From the NCBI GenBank assembly GCA_050084515.1, contig CM114275.1:5084001-5148000 (forward strand): a stretch of 64,000 bases of DNA, written 5' to 3'. Origin of the DNA: Blasia pusilla. Taxonomy: Eukaryota; Marchantiophyta; Marchantiopsida; Blasiales. Within the stretch, counting starts at the first letter, position 1. Each line of letters opens with the position of its first letter. The notes below the pieces were generated by a model, which was not told the DNA's origin, made no database searches, and saw only the letters and a list, made by a program, of their open reading frames with translations. Shown here piece by piece: positions 1 through 12,540 of this stretch. A program made the position numbers and the translations under genes.

Positions 1-3000
1 CCTCATGTTGCTTGCTCGATCGTGTTTACTTTGGAGTAGGGAAAAAATAGAAGAAGGAAAATTATGTATTCACCGTAGAGTTATTGACCAACATCAGGAG
101 ACTCTTTCACAGCAGGGGAAGATAGAAGATGCTCATTAGTTGGAAACCGATTCTTAAACTTGCGTTATTTGAGACGAATGAACCAAAGAAGAAAAAAGAA
201 TGGAAAGTTAAGGAAAACTGGGTACGAAGCAGGGTTCGGGGAGTTTTTTCGCGGGACGCGGTCCATCGCCGGGAATGTCCAATCGGAAACGGTAATTCCG
301 AATTTTGAACCGGGTTTCAGATACGAAATACAAAGGACCTACTTGTTTTCGTAGGCAACTTTTAAATCAATCGGAAATTCCCAAATTTAACCGGCTAGCA
401 ATACTCGTAATCCCGGATGTCCCCCATCATCGGTACGAAGTGTGGAGATGGATTAAGAGGAGCATGAAGGAGCGAACGAATATAAAAGAATGCACTACAA
501 AGAGCCCCTTTACGATGAAACGTTTCCACCATGATTCCCAGAAATAAAAACCTCCCATGGATTCGTAGCAAATTACTCAAGGAAACAATTCTTTGATTTA
601 AGAAAATGATTACATGATTTAACGATATCACTAATTCACTTTCCCGAATTGTTTTTTTTTTGTGACGTTGGTTTGCACCTGTGACAGTAAGAGCGTGGTG
701 GTGTGGAGTGGGTCGATGGACAACCACGACCCTCTCCGCACTATTCATTAATTGATCAAATCGCGGAAGTAATCTAATTAATTGGCGTAAATCGCGGGAT
801 AGGAATAACTTGAATGAGGTAAGAGCTTTCTTCCATATCCTAGGTGACAGTGGGCCGACACACTTTAACCCGCATGGCTCTGTTTGGGCGACATATTCTG
901 TAGCAATATATGCTTACATGTAATGGGTCAGTAATGGCAACCTGGGTTAAGAGCGGGATAAAGTCAGTCACCTCGAGGGTGTTTATTGATGATGCGAGCA
1001 GAAATGCATTTTATGATCCTTTGTTCTTCTAACAGGCGTAGACCTCCTGCTGGTGTGAGAGAGTGAGAGTGAGAGCCGGGTACGATCCTACCCTAGTGCC
1101 GGAGCGGGTCCCACGGAGACCGTACTTACGAGGCTTTCGTTCGCTACTGCCACGGCGGAAGCAGCTGTACTTGCAGTGGGGGCCGGACGGAGTTAGTGGA
1201 TGCGGACGGTCGGGAGGGGACGCCGTCCGGTTGCAGAAGACGACGACCGGGATATCGCGACCGACATTTGCCGAAGGATCGCACGTCGTGCGAGGACATC
1301 CGCAGCCGGCGATCGGCTAAAACAGAACAGCGCTACTGTCTGAGATTCTGAGAGCAGCTTCCAGGGAAGACGTTGACGAGCGGCAGATTATCGGATTGGA
1401 TTCGTTGACGTGCAAAGTAGGCCGTCGCTAACTCGATGGATCTTTGGCAGGCTGTCAACAGAGTGTGCGACATACGAACGGGGGCTGCCGAGCCATTTGG
1501 CACGGGACCCCACCGGGGACGCCACCAGTAATCTGCCGTCGTGGGCGCCGTCAGATAGTCTCTCCCCTGGGCGCCCCGGCGGCATCGGTGGATCCGACTA
1601 CCCCTCGGGGAGCGCGGGAGGATCGTTGATCCAGCCGGCCCACTCTCCGTCGACGGCGTGTTCGGCGGACTACGGCCGTCCGCGCCAATTACGAACGAAT
1701 ACCCGGGTGTCTTACGGGACCCGTATCTTTCTGGCCGTCCGATCCACCAATCCACGGATCGCTGAGCAGATAACGGCTACAATGGATTCCCTGGAGAGCC
1801 CACTAACTAATCCTTGCAGTTGGTAAGGGGGTTAAGCGGTCATCCCCGAATAATCACCAGTACAGATTTCCCGGACACTGGTTCCCGCGGTGGTGGGCCA
1901 CCGGAGGAAAGACGGGAGCGAACGAACAGGAACGGAAGTGGATGGACGGAGGGACAGTACAGTCGACGAACGGGACTAGTCAGATGAGCGGAGGAGATGC
2001 CCGCTGTTGTTTGCTATTGTTACATATGGACGGGACAGGCGGATCGAGGGGACGGAAAGGAGACGCTGACCGGACAGAGGAGCGTGACGGACTTAAGACT
2101 GGAAAGGCCTGTGACAAGGGGTAAGTATTGGACAGTTCTGTTCGCCTCTTTAACCCTTCGGCGCTTTCAGCGGCAGTCCGGAATCCGTGAGAAGAGCGAG
2201 CGAGCGAGCACGCACGAACGGCATTGCTCGATGTGCTATATATGCTTTTATATATAAATGTATATGTATACGCTTCGGACGAACGTCCTTCGCTCCTCTT
2301 GCAGTCCCGGCACTTCTGACGCTGCTGCTGCTTCTTCCTCTTCTTCTGTCAGGTCGTCGTCGTGGTCTCTCTCGGAAGCGGAATCGTCCCACACTGCCGT
2401 CGTCCTAGCAAATCCTGGCGCACACGTCGAGAGAGGGAGCAGTAGACATTGGACATGTCGAAGTAGGTAGGTACGAGGAGATCGAAAGCTCGGACGGGAA
2501 TTGAGAGAGGAGCGGGGTGGGGTGGGAGTGAGTGGGATCACGAGCGTTTGGGGGTGGAGCAAGCGGGAGGAGGAGGAGGAGGAGGAGGAGAGAGGAGCGC
2601 TGCAGATTTTCGTTGGGACTGCTGAAAGAGTGTTTTCCTTCTTCGCTCAGGTGCAGCGAGGAAGAGGAAGAGTATCAATGCCGGTCGAGCAGGGAGCAAT
2701 TCAACCTGGCGCTCCGCGTGAAGTGATGGCAGCTACCAGCAGCAGGAGCGCGCCGTAAGGTCTCCCATCCGGCCACCCCCAAAATGTCGAAGTTCAGCCA
2801 CAGGCCCCGGGTCAGGAGTCACTGTCACTAGTTAGACACAGAGAGGATCAGAGCTCACAGTTTAGACTTCGAGATTGAATCAATCAATCCATCAATCATT
2901 CATTCATTTATTCATCCAAGCAACATACGAACAAACCAATAAGAAGCAAGGAAGGAGTGCGATCGCATCAGGAAAGAAGAAGATAGTAGCAGCGGAGAAG

Positions 3001-3062
3001 CGGAGGAGGAGGAGGAGGACGACGACGACGAAGAGGGGTACGCGAGGAGTGTTTGGAAGAGA
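1..3062 (+). other. Upstream and leader region of the NPH3 gene
   Basis: No protein-coding gene is recognised in this stretch. Short overlapping ORFs in several frames around 1063-1830 resemble no family I know. A GGA-rich microsatellite runs at about 2566-2590 and a GAC/GGA-rich tract at about 3003-3035, immediately before the NPH3 start codon. The last few hundred bases probably include the promoter and 5' untranslated leader of the downstream gene. No transcription start can be fixed from sequence alone. Confidence 0.5.
2236..2272 (+). promoter_or_regulatory. Possible TATA-rich core promoter for NPH3
   Basis: A cluster of TATA-like words (ctatatatgc, ttatatataaatg) lies about 800 bases upstream of the NPH3 start codon, between GC-rich flanks. 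A start of transcription soon after it would give a long GC-rich leader. This is only a composition and motif argument, and other start sites are equally possible. Confidence 0.25.
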
Positions 3063-6000
3063 ATGAGGATCGATCACGGACCGGTGCAGGCAATGCAGGT
3101 GCACCATCCTCCGGCTCCAGCGAACGACCTCCCGGGCGCGGGCAACAATGTGTATCCTAAGGAGAGCTACCGCCTTCTGCAGTCGGAGACGCAAAATTCC
3201 GCCCTCACTAACCGCGAAATGTGTCCCATGCGCCTCGGCACCAAAGTCGACGGCTTTGAGCGCAAGGGCCAAGCTTGGTACGCTTCCCTCCGCACGTAAC
3301 CCTCGAGGCTCTCCGTCTCTGTCTGTATTCTCGTTGCGATGTTTGGGTTTGTGTTGCAGTGGAGGCGGGCTCCTCGTTTTTCTCATCGTCTTCGTCCTCC
3401 TCAGGGATCAGTCCAGTCCTCTGCGCTGTCCGTCTTTCTGTCTTGCCCGGACGCATGGCGTTCCTCGCGTTTCGTCTCCGGAAGTAGTCCAATGCGCATT
3501 CGTCCCGTCTGCGTGCTCGTGGTTTGATTGGGTTTGGTTGGATTGAAGTGGAGGCTTAGGCCGATTTCCTCGCATTTGCTTTCTCTCGCTCGCTCGCTCG
3601 CTGTTCTTGGCTTGAGAGCGATTCGCGATGCTGCCTTGCTCGGCTCGCTTGCGGGGACTGGTGGTTCTGCACTGGTCGTCGTTCTTCGTGCGAGGCACAG
3701 CTGCCGTGAGATTGACGACGTGGTGGGGTGAGCAATGCAGGTTCGTAGCGACGGAATTGCAGAGCGATCTCGTCGTGGAGGTCGGTGAGATGAGCTTCCA
3801 TCTTCACAAGGTACCAGCGGACCCGTGCTTTCCATGTCTCCAAATCATCGCTCTCTCTCTCGCGCGTGGGAATGCCCCCACGCTCGCTTTTCCTCTTGCC
3901 GGGCTTGTCACCCCTACCGTTTGTTCTGTCCCCGCCGTGACATGAAATGATACGCAGTTCTCTCAATCTCTCTCTCTCTCTCGCGTTTCGACGGGCCCCG
4001 AGGCCCTCGCATCATCGCCAGACCCGACCGAATTATCCGCTCGCTGGAGTCGTCTGTGGGTTCCCGCCGACTCGACCGCCACGAAATAACGCGCAGTCGT
4101 ACGCTTTCTACCCGCCGTGAATGCCACGAATCCGCCGCGTCGATCCGACCGACGCCTCTCGCGGCGACGGAGCGCACGGTCCTGCCTCGAAACGATGCGC
4201 AGTTTCGGTGGTTTTTTCGGCCTTCGTCACATGGCGTGGAAGCTCGGGAGGTCTCGAATTCCGTCGCGCGCGAACGACGATGCGCGTGTCGTAGACTAAC
4301 AAACGACGGTCTGATGATGCATGTGGCAGTTCCCGCTGCTGTCTCGGAGCGGCAAGCTCAACAGGCTCGTGTTCGACTCCCGAGACGTGGAGAACAGCCA
4401 CATCAAGCTCGACGACATGCCCGGAGGCCCCGAAACGTTCGAGCTGGCCGCGAAGTTCTGCTACGGAGTCGCGGTGGAGCTCATGTCCGCGAACGTGGCG
4501 GCGCTCAGATGCGCAGCGGAGTACCTGGAAATGACGGAGGACCTGGAGGAGGGCAATCTGGTGTCGAAAACGGAGGCGTTTCTCAGCTTCGTCGTGCTCG
4601 CGTCCTGGAAGGATTCCATAGTCGTGCTGCAAAGCTGCGAGAAGCTCACTCCGTGGGCCGAGCAGCTGCAAATTGTGCGCCGCTGCTGCGAATCCATCGC
4701 GTGGAAAGCTTGTACGGATCCCCGGGGAATTCGCTGGTCTTTCACCGACCGCAGCGAGGCCAAGAAGAATCACGCCAGTCCATTGTGGTCGGGCCCCAAG
4801 AACCATGTGGCCGCCTCCATCTCCGATCAAGTCCCCAACGACTGGTGGTTCGAGGACATCTGCGTCGTGTGTGTGGATTTCTTCGCGAAGATCATCTCCG
4901 CGATCAAAGTGAAGGGCATGCGCTACGATCTCATCGGTTCCGCCGTCGTGCACTACGCGATTAAATGGCTTCCTGGACTCACGAGAGATTTCGTGGTCAT
5001 GGGGAACAAGGACACCAAAGAGCCCACTCTGGTGGACGGCAGCTTCCTCGCGTTCGGTGGGGCTCATGGAGCGGCAGCCGCAGCAACGGCGTCGCCCAAA
5101 GAGGAGGTGCCTCCGAAGTCGAACGAGTTGGCGATTGTGCAGGACAAGAGCAAGATGCTCATCGAGGCTTTGATTGGGTTGCTTCCCTCTCAGAAGGACA
5201 GCTTGCCCTGCACTTTTCTCCTCCGTCTGCTCCGTCTGGCGAAGATGGTGAGTGTGAGCTCGTCCCTGGTCACGGACTTGGAGAAGAGAGCTGGGCAGCT
5301 GCTCGATCAGGGGACCTTGAGCGATCTTCTCATCCCGTCTTTCGATCATACCTGCGAGACGCTCTTCGATGTGGATCTGGTGCAGAGGCTGCTGGATTAC
5401 TTCCTCCTGCAGGATTCCCCCGCCGCTCCTGGGAATGCGAGTCCTGCAGGTTCCGACAAGGAGAAGGGATCGAGTCCTGGGGAGAACCCTCAAACTCCTC
5501 TCAGCTCTTCCCATGCTGCGAAAATGCGAGTGGCGAAGCTGATCGATAATTACTTGGCTGAGGTAGGGAGAGATCAAAATCTCACTCTCAACAAGTTTCT
5601 GGGTTTGGCTGAAGCTTTGCCTGAACACACTAGGGTCACTGATGATGGGCTCTACAAAGCTCTCGATACATACCTTAAGGTAACGGCTTCTCTTTCTCTC
5701 TTCTCCTTTCAATCCGATGATCTCTTGCTCAGACCTCACTCGATCGAATGTTTGCTCATCGAGGACCCTTTCTCACCGTCCAGACGCCTCTGGCGATTGG
5801 CACTGAACGAGAGGATGTTCTCAGATCTCTGAGACGCGAGATCTGAGAAAATCTCTGATGCCTCTAGTAACTCTCACTAGAGATGTCTGCGAGAGGCCTT
5901 AGTAAGCGTCTCTCGATCGAGTGTAGGAGAGGATTTCGTGATTGTTTCTGTGACCGTCGCTGGAGATTTTGTGATTTCGAGGTGGGATCTCTGGGTCCTT

Positions 6001-8063
6001 TCTCGAGATGCATTGTAGTGGACGCTATGAACCATGTCAGCATTGGACTCCTGACAGGCCGGTGCCTGGATTTGGAGGATCCTCTCTTCCAATGTGACTC
6101 CTCAGTAAGTTTGCGCCATCGATCACTGACAATACATTTTTGGCATGTGGGTCTCCCACGTGGATTGCATCTGAGTCAAGACGCTGCATGAAGCTGGCTA
6201 TAGAGGGCATGAACGATCACCAGTGGGGTTTAATAGATGGACGACTGACAGGACATGATGATATTTTGTTCCCCCCCCCAACACACCTACCTCTCCCAGT
6301 GCGTCTGAGGGACGAGGGTTTCGTGAGTTTCCGCTATCGATCGCTGACAGTGCATTCATTGCATTGGGATCCTAGTTCTGGACCGCAGCATGGTTGACAC
6401 AACATCTACTGCATTGGGATGTTGCTCTCCTGGATTGCAACACAGCGAAAATTCTCTAGCGAGCTTGTGGATATGATCACTGACAGGTCTTTGATGGCAT
6501 GAATTGCAGGCACACCCATTATTATCTGAACACGAGAGGAAGAAGCTATGTCGCACTCTGGACTGCCAGCGACTCTCACTGGATGCGTGCATGCACGCAG
6601 CTCAGAACGAGAGGCTTCCACTTCGAGTCGTGGTTCAAGTTCTCTTTGGTGAGCAGATCAAGCTGAGAAATGCCGTGACCGGAACCACGAGCATGGCCAA
6701 AGACAGTTCCGCAGGGCACTACCCAGCAGAGGACGACATCAGCATCGGTGGAAGCAGCCACGAGAGCTTGCATCACGACAGCGGCATCGATGTGCACGAG
6801 CTGGGAGAGCACGAGCACTCGGAGGAGGAAATCAGGGTGCTGAGATCAGATGTGGAGAAGATGAAAGGCAAATTCATGGCTCTGCAGCATGACTACTCCA
6901 CCATTCAGCAGCAGCTCGAGAAGCTGTCCAAGCATCCCAAGCCTCCCCAACCATCGGGATGGAAGAAGCTTCTTCCGCACCATCTGCCTCATTTCCACAC
7001 TCCTCATTTCATCTCCCACCCGCTGGAAATTTTCACAGGCCATCACCATGGGCACGGACATGGGCACGGGGACCACCACAGTGACGGGTTTGACAGCAGT
7101 CATCACCATTCCAAGAAGCACGATGATCATCATCTGCACTCGGGGAAGGATCACGACGATCACTCTGGACACCACAAGCATCATCCGCATTCGAAGGAGC
7201 ACGATTCTCATCACCACCAGCACAATTCCAAGGAGCATGATTCCCACCACCATCATTCCAAGGAGCATGATTCCCATCACAAGCATTCTAAGGAACACGA
7301 TTCTCACCACAAGCATTCGAAGGAGCACGACTCTCACCACAAGCATCACCAGCATTCCAAGGATCACGATTCTCATCACCACCATCACTCGAAGGATGTT
7401 GCTCGTCATTCTAAGGACCATTCGAAGGACCACCACCAGCACCATCATACCAAGGACCATGAACATCACAACCAGCACCACAATCACTCCAAGCTGCAAC
7501 TCGTTCCTGTGAGGGATCACCATCACCCGAAGCACGGGGACTCGCACCATCCGACCAAGGAGTATGATCCTCACCGCGCTTCGAGAGACCATGACGCCCA
7601 TCGATCTTCCAAGGACCACAGAGAATCCACCCACTCCAGGGATTCTCACCATTCTTCTTCCAAGGATTACCACATGAACCTGATGGAGCATCCTGCCCTG
7701 GCCCAGTATGCGAAGAACAGCCACGAGGAGCATCACGGTGGGAATCACTCCCACCATTCCCATCACTCCAAGGGCCATGAAGATCATCACGGTGGGAATC
7801 ATTCCCATCACTCGAAGGGCCATGAGGATCATCACGTCTCGTCTCACTCACACTCGCATCATTCCAAGGGCCATGACGAGCATCGGAACTCTGCACATGT
7901 CACCAAGGATGGGGATTCTCGCAATTCCAGCAGTCATCTCTCCAGTGGAGAGGACTCCTGCAGGAGTACGGATGCACCCACAACCCCCACACATCTGAGC
8001 GAGCATAAGAAGCACAGGCCTTTTGCCAATGCGATTAGGAAGTGGAGGAACTCCATTTCATAG
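3063..8063 (+). CDS. NPH3: BTB/POZ-NPH3 family phototropism adaptor with His-rich extension
   Basis: Proposed exons: 3063-3277, 3741-3810, 4330-5679 and 6510-8063, about 1062 residues. All junctions are GT-AG and keep phase; the breaks after GQAW, FHLHK and YLK match my recollection of angiosperm NPH3 genes. The BTB domain covers roughly residues 75-200 (SDLVVEVGEMSFHLHK onward). The NPH3 domain starts at DWWFEDICVV (about 266) and ends near 600 (HAAQNERLPLRVVVQVL). A coiled coil follows at about 649-686. A His/Ser/Lys/Asp-rich region occupies about 723-1006, then the protein ends KWRNSIS. Family members act at the plasma membrane as phototropin-linked CUL3 adaptors, and the end of Arabidopsis NPH3 carries a 14-3-3 docking Ser in the same context. 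Typical members have 500-750 residues, so the extra length is the His-rich block. The symbol reflects this tail; RPT2/NCH1 relatives are close alternatives. The third intron (5680-6509) contains degenerate internal repeats around a gatcnctgaca word. Confidence 0.93.
7041..7880 (+). repeat. His-rich coding repeat block in NPH3 exon 4
   Basis: In-frame imperfect repeats encode runs such as SKEHDSHHHH, SKEHDSHHKH and later SHHSKGHEDHHGGNH. The densest array, with units of about 27-36 bases, is at about 7190-7400; a second type with units of about 45-60 bases is at about 7735-7870. The repeats are built from CAY, GAY and AAR codons. That composition also opens long antisense frames, which are artefacts. 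Length variation by slippage is likely. Confidence 0.9.
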
Positions 8064-9180
8064 ACACACTCAGTCGTCAAGTCACTATCGTCACAATCAT
8101 CATGAACAACATTAACAAGATAACCACATTTGTGAAAAACAAGAACTCGAAATGCTCTTTCGAGTTACATCATCAGTTAGTAACGCATTTGAACATTGTG
8201 CAATACGATTCCTTCCACCATGTCATAGTGTAATAGGAGAGGTTTTACGCCGTTAGGGTTTATGCTCGAGAGTTGGCTTATGACAAGACGTATGGAGCTA
8301 GCTAGAGGTCATAGGCCGAGCCCAGCGTCCGACCCATTGTAGATGTAGGGTAGAGAGGAAGGGAGAGAACATAGGTCGCACGTCTGGATACCCATTCTGG
8401 GTGGGGGTGGATGGATCGATAGAGGAGGGGTGGAGGTTTTGCCTGTACCATCATATGGATGGCTGGGAATTTAAAGATATTACTGTTTCCAAGTAAAACC
8501 TCGAGTATCTCAGTTCTTCTCCACCTTTTCCAGCACTGTTGGAGCACCCGTATAGCATAATACTCATGTCGGTGCAAATCTCCATCTGCACGCCCAGATT
8601 CTCGAAGATACCCCACCGCTCGTCTCCGCAAATACGGACAAAACCCATGACAAGCAGCTGTACTTTTTAAAAATAGAACACAGTAGAGCAGAGCTGCATC
8701 TTCGATCGTGCATGGTAATTGAGGATTGTTCCTCATCTCCGCAGTCGCACCTTTTCCCAGGACAGCACAGTGATCATAGCAACATCAACCTTCACTCATG
8801 ATCTGGAATTCGTGAGTTTACCGAGCAGTGTGACTTGGGTATACTGGAAGATCGTCTCAAATCTCATCAGCGACTGCTTTTTCAGTACAGGGAAGAAGAG
8901 GAGAACATAGCATCATCTCATCAGCAACTGCTTTTTCAGTACAGGGAAGTAAAATAGAACATATCATCTCATCATCATCATTCATGATTGGGTTGGATTG
9001 GATTGGGTTCCAAAGTGGTTCGATTTGAGCAGCATGACTAGGGTATTGGAAGATCTCTCGTCTCAGCACGAGCAGCACACCTTTCCGAGCACAGTACCAC
9101 ACTTACGTCATCATGCATGCATGGGATTGCGAGTGGTGTGAGGACTGCGACTTGCGTAATCGAGCTCAGCCTGCCAAACG
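8064..9180. other. 3' flank of NPH3 with internal duplications
   Basis: The first part is probably the 3' untranslated region of NPH3; no polyadenylation site can be fixed. A 54-base direct duplication starts at 8863 and 8917 (ctcatcag...ctgctttttcagtacaggga). A related word, tgact(t/a)gggtat...ggaagatc, recurs at about 8831 and 9036. The minus-strand ORF at 8302-8736 has no recognisable domain, and I treat it as chance. Confidence 0.5.
8863..8970. repeat. Two-unit direct repeat, period 54
   Basis: Both units share ctcatcagc(g/a)actgctttttcagtacagggaag and differ mainly in their last dozen bases. It looks like a local duplication in the NPH3 3' flank. Confidence 0.75.
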
Positions 9181-10150
9181 CTTTTGGGTGTCATTTTTCT
9201 ATCATATAAGGCGTATCCACTATCCCTCTATCCAACTCTATTAACTATGTCAGCACCGCCTTGTCTTCACGGCCTTACACCATCACGAGCTGCCAACAAC
9301 ATACTTCGCTTGCCCCCACAGCGCATCGGTTCACTCCAATGCTCGGAAAGAACCGGCATTCTTTGTAAAAGCAGCCGGTTGAGAATGAGTGATTTCCGAT
9401 TCAAGTCTGAAACTTTAGGAAATTTTCCGACGAGAAAAGTAGATTTTCTTTGTTAAATTTAAAAAAAACCGGCTACCATGGTGAAATTGCCGATTACCTT
9501 GATCTTTCTCTCGGAAAAGTACCGGTATGCGTCAAAATCCTTGCCGAGCACTGGTTCACTCGACTGCTGACCTCGGGCTTCGATCGGACTTCCGACTTAC
9601 GAATCGCATATTTCGCTTGCAATTCCATGGCCTTCTTATATTCTTCTTCTTCTCCCTCTTCTTCTTGGTCCGTCACGGCGTCACCAAATGCAGAAACTCC
9701 ATATGCACACAAACCGCGAGTCGTAGGCCACCGTCACTATCCTATCAGCAATCAGCTTCTCGGGAGGAGTAACGTCCCGATTCCCCAGCACCGGCACGCG
9801 CGCTTTCAACGTGCCAGGATCACTGAGCTGTCTAGGTTTTCTAGGGATGCGAAAACAACTCCATCGCCTCCCGAACAAGCTCTGATCCAAGCAAAAGATC
9901 TTAATGGGCCCTCCATTGCCTTCCCGAGAAGCTCTGTGCCAAAAGCTCGGATCCGGTCCAATCGGAGTGCACGCAACTCCGCGAGTCACTGGAGGTCTCC
10001 ATGGGAATCTTCGCCAGCAGCAGCAGCGGCTGCACGGGAAGAGGCAGCCATGGTCCGCAGGACAAGAAAAGCTGAGCAGCAGATTCATCTTCGTCTGCAT
10101 CAGCAGCGGGATAATGAGTGGGTCGTCATGAGGAGAGGAGAGGAGCGGAG
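9181..10150. other. No gene recognised
   Basis: An open frame at 9450-10154 (+, 234 codons) spans most of this stretch. It has no recognisable domain, no similarity I can name and no convincing start context. It may be a decayed gene piece or chance in GC-rich DNA. Confidence 0.4.
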
Positions 10151-11455
10151 ATAGAGAAAAGGTTAAAGGATTCCAACTCTAACCTATGAAGTTTGCCTCT
10201 TTGTTTGAAACGTGATAATTGGGTAGCAAATTCTTTTTGAATTTATATGCGCCGTCATTAATATCTTCCATTGGAGAGTTCCTCGTTGATTGCGAACACC
10301 TTTCCGTTTGACGCGTGGGAAGCAAGAAAATGTTACACATGCGATGGACGACAAGAAAATTTGAATTTGTGTGCCGCAAGAGTAGTCCCTTGATGGGCTA
10401 TTAGACCCTTTTTTATTTCTCTTGCGTAGCACAAGCACTAGTATTAGGTCAATCAAGCTTACCTCTTATGAGTCTACGTCGTGTGTTATTGCTTAAGCTC
10501 GAGAGTCCTAGAACATGGTCACACAATGATCTAATCCCTTTTTGAACTCCAACATGGACAAGCCACTCAAGAGTTAAGACGAAGTTCCTTGATAGTGTAG
10601 GGACTTGAAACGACACTTTAGGTGGTGATCCCAATTGCCTAATGGACCTTGAATGATTCTCTATTTGAGACTCAACATATATGGCTTGCGTCAAAGTCCA
10701 AGGTTAGGATCCACAGTTGGTCTAACTAGACATGGTTTGCTGTTAACACCCCCACGCCAACCTCAGAGTCCATCTTGCGCCCTCCATCTCTTGGTTTACA
10801 TGGTGAGGTTAAGGTGAGAACCTCCCCCCTTTCTATAATTCTGGAGGTCTTTGGCCCATGTTTCCTTCAAAGTAGTCTCCTAGGTCGCTCACTACTTATT
10901 TGTGGCCCTCAACCTAAAATATCATTCCAAAAGTTTCACACATGCTTCAAAAGTGACGACTTGCTAATTTGTTCATATCTTTGATACGTTTGAACTAGGT
11001 TGTCACAAGATTTCTAATTGCAACGCCATCTTATTCATCACAAATGCATATTGGGCATAGCTATTATAACCTCAAATATTGAGAGCCGTTGACCACTCAA
11101 TCAGATTCCAAACTACATTGTAGCCTCCTTGGTATCATAGAGTCCAAATGCCATCCCTTCTTGCTTGCTTTGAGAAGAGCTCCCAACCTTGAGATCTACA
11201 AGCTGAAGATTTGGTCGGGTTCTTTGAGACCCCAACTAGTTGAGGGTTCTGTAGGTTGTGTCTTGAAAGATGCCAAATGGATCTTCCAATGTGTATAGCG
11301 ACTCCATCAAATGACTTGAACAATAACCCTTGACTATTCTCCCAATGTCGCTCTCCTAAGGTGGAGCAAGGTGGCTAATACATCAAGATGCGTCTCTGAC
11401 GCTTCCTTGGCTCTTAATATGAAACATGATGAAAAAACACGAAATGTGGTTAACT

Positions 11456-11543
<88 letters not shown>

Positions 11544-12280
11544 TAGGGTTCTTCCAATGAACCTCTCCCTTGGGCCCTCAATTTTGGTTCTCACAACCCA
11601 TATGTGGATCGTGTATTGTGAACTTGCATTTTGGCTAGTTAACCCCCAAAATGACTCAGTGAGTCTCGCGGAAAATTCCACTCATCTTAAATTCCTCCAA
11701 ACTCACCCTTGGACTTTGCCTCAAATTTCATGCTTCTCATTATCTTAAGGCTAGTGTTCATCTCGACTCGTGTCATAGTTGCTATTGCCCCCCTTCATAT
11801 TTCATGACTAATATCAAAGCATTTCCATCTATTCCAACTACTCTCGAATCCCAAGCCACTTGCCTTCACATAGAAACTTGACTCAAGGCTCTTCCACCTC
11901 TCTTGCCTCATCTTATGTCCCCGCAAGAGCTCCACCTCTTATCTCCCAAGACTAGTTACAAGGTGTATGCCTATCTTCCCTAGTCTAGATTTTGCTTTGG
12001 TGTGTCATGCCAAAGTGGATCCTCCTTGAATCCATGATTATGACTTGCTTCTTGGCCCCCTAACGTGAATACTCTAGACTTAGCTATGCATGGCATTTAG
12101 AGTTTGACTCTTGTGGGACTTGAGCTCTTCTTAAGTTCCATCCTACGCTTGGTCATGCTTTTTGGGGTCACAATCGTTATAATTTGAAATGTCCATTTAG
12201 ACTCACATCTCGCTTCAGTAACTTATACCTTGCTTGTAAGACTTTGATGCGTCACCATTTGATCTAGTATGAGCCCACTA
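10151..12280 (-). mobile_element. Decayed LTR-retrotransposon interior (tentative)
   Basis: No intact coding sequence is present. The assignment rests on the degenerate primer-site-like word at 12281-12295 read on the minus strand, which would put an element interior on this side and an LTR on the other. An 80-bp AG run interrupts it at 11461-11539. No gag or pol motif is readable, so this is weak. Confidence 0.3.
11461..11539. repeat. (AG)n microsatellite
   Basis: An uninterrupted AG dinucleotide run of about 79 bases. It produces spurious RE- and SL-repeat ORFs on the two strands. Confidence 0.98.
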
Positions 12281-12295
12281 GAGCTCTGATATTTT
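12281..12295 (-). other. Degenerate tRNA primer-binding-site-like word
   Basis: The sequence gagctctgatatttt, read on the minus strand, resembles the plant retrotransposon primer site TGGTATCAGAGC with several changes. If real, the LTR would lie at higher coordinates. Confidence 0.35.
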
Positions 12296-12540
12296 GTATT
12301 GGTGTGCATTTGGTTATGAGGGTTGTTGTATGGATATTAGTGATTCAAATACCAAAAAATTATAATGTATCTAGTTGAAGGGTAGTTCTTAGATGGGAGT
12401 TGATACTCATAAAAAAAATCTAACAAGAGATATATAGGATTGATAATGAGTGATGGAGTGGGGGCGATTTCCAATGATACAAAAGGGGACACACTTCTTC
12501 AAATAGGATGGACATGATGCATTCTAAGACACATCATGTT

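Noticed and set aside
1333-1826. Overlapping ORFs of 138-140 codons on both strands
   Set aside because: GC-rich chance frames upstream of NPH3 with no domains.
4056-4964. 302-codon plus-strand frame overlapping NPH3 exon 3
   Set aside because: Shadow frame, rich in Arg from the GC bias. The NPH3 frame explains the region with conserved motifs and splice sites.
4108-5739. 543-codon open frame on the minus strand
   Set aside because: It is antisense to NPH3 exon 3. Its composition is a by-product of the GC-rich codons on the plus strand, and no domain is visible.
6846-7847. 333-codon minus-strand frame rich in Met, Val and Ile
   Set aside because: Produced by reading CAY/GAY repeats of the His-rich NPH3 region in reverse; not a membrane protein gene.
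9450-10154. 234-codon plus-strand frame
   Set aside because: No domain, no start context and no splice-consistent partners; not called as a gene.
11371-11748. ORFs through the AG run encoding RERERE or SLSLSL
   Set aside because: Microsatellite artefacts.
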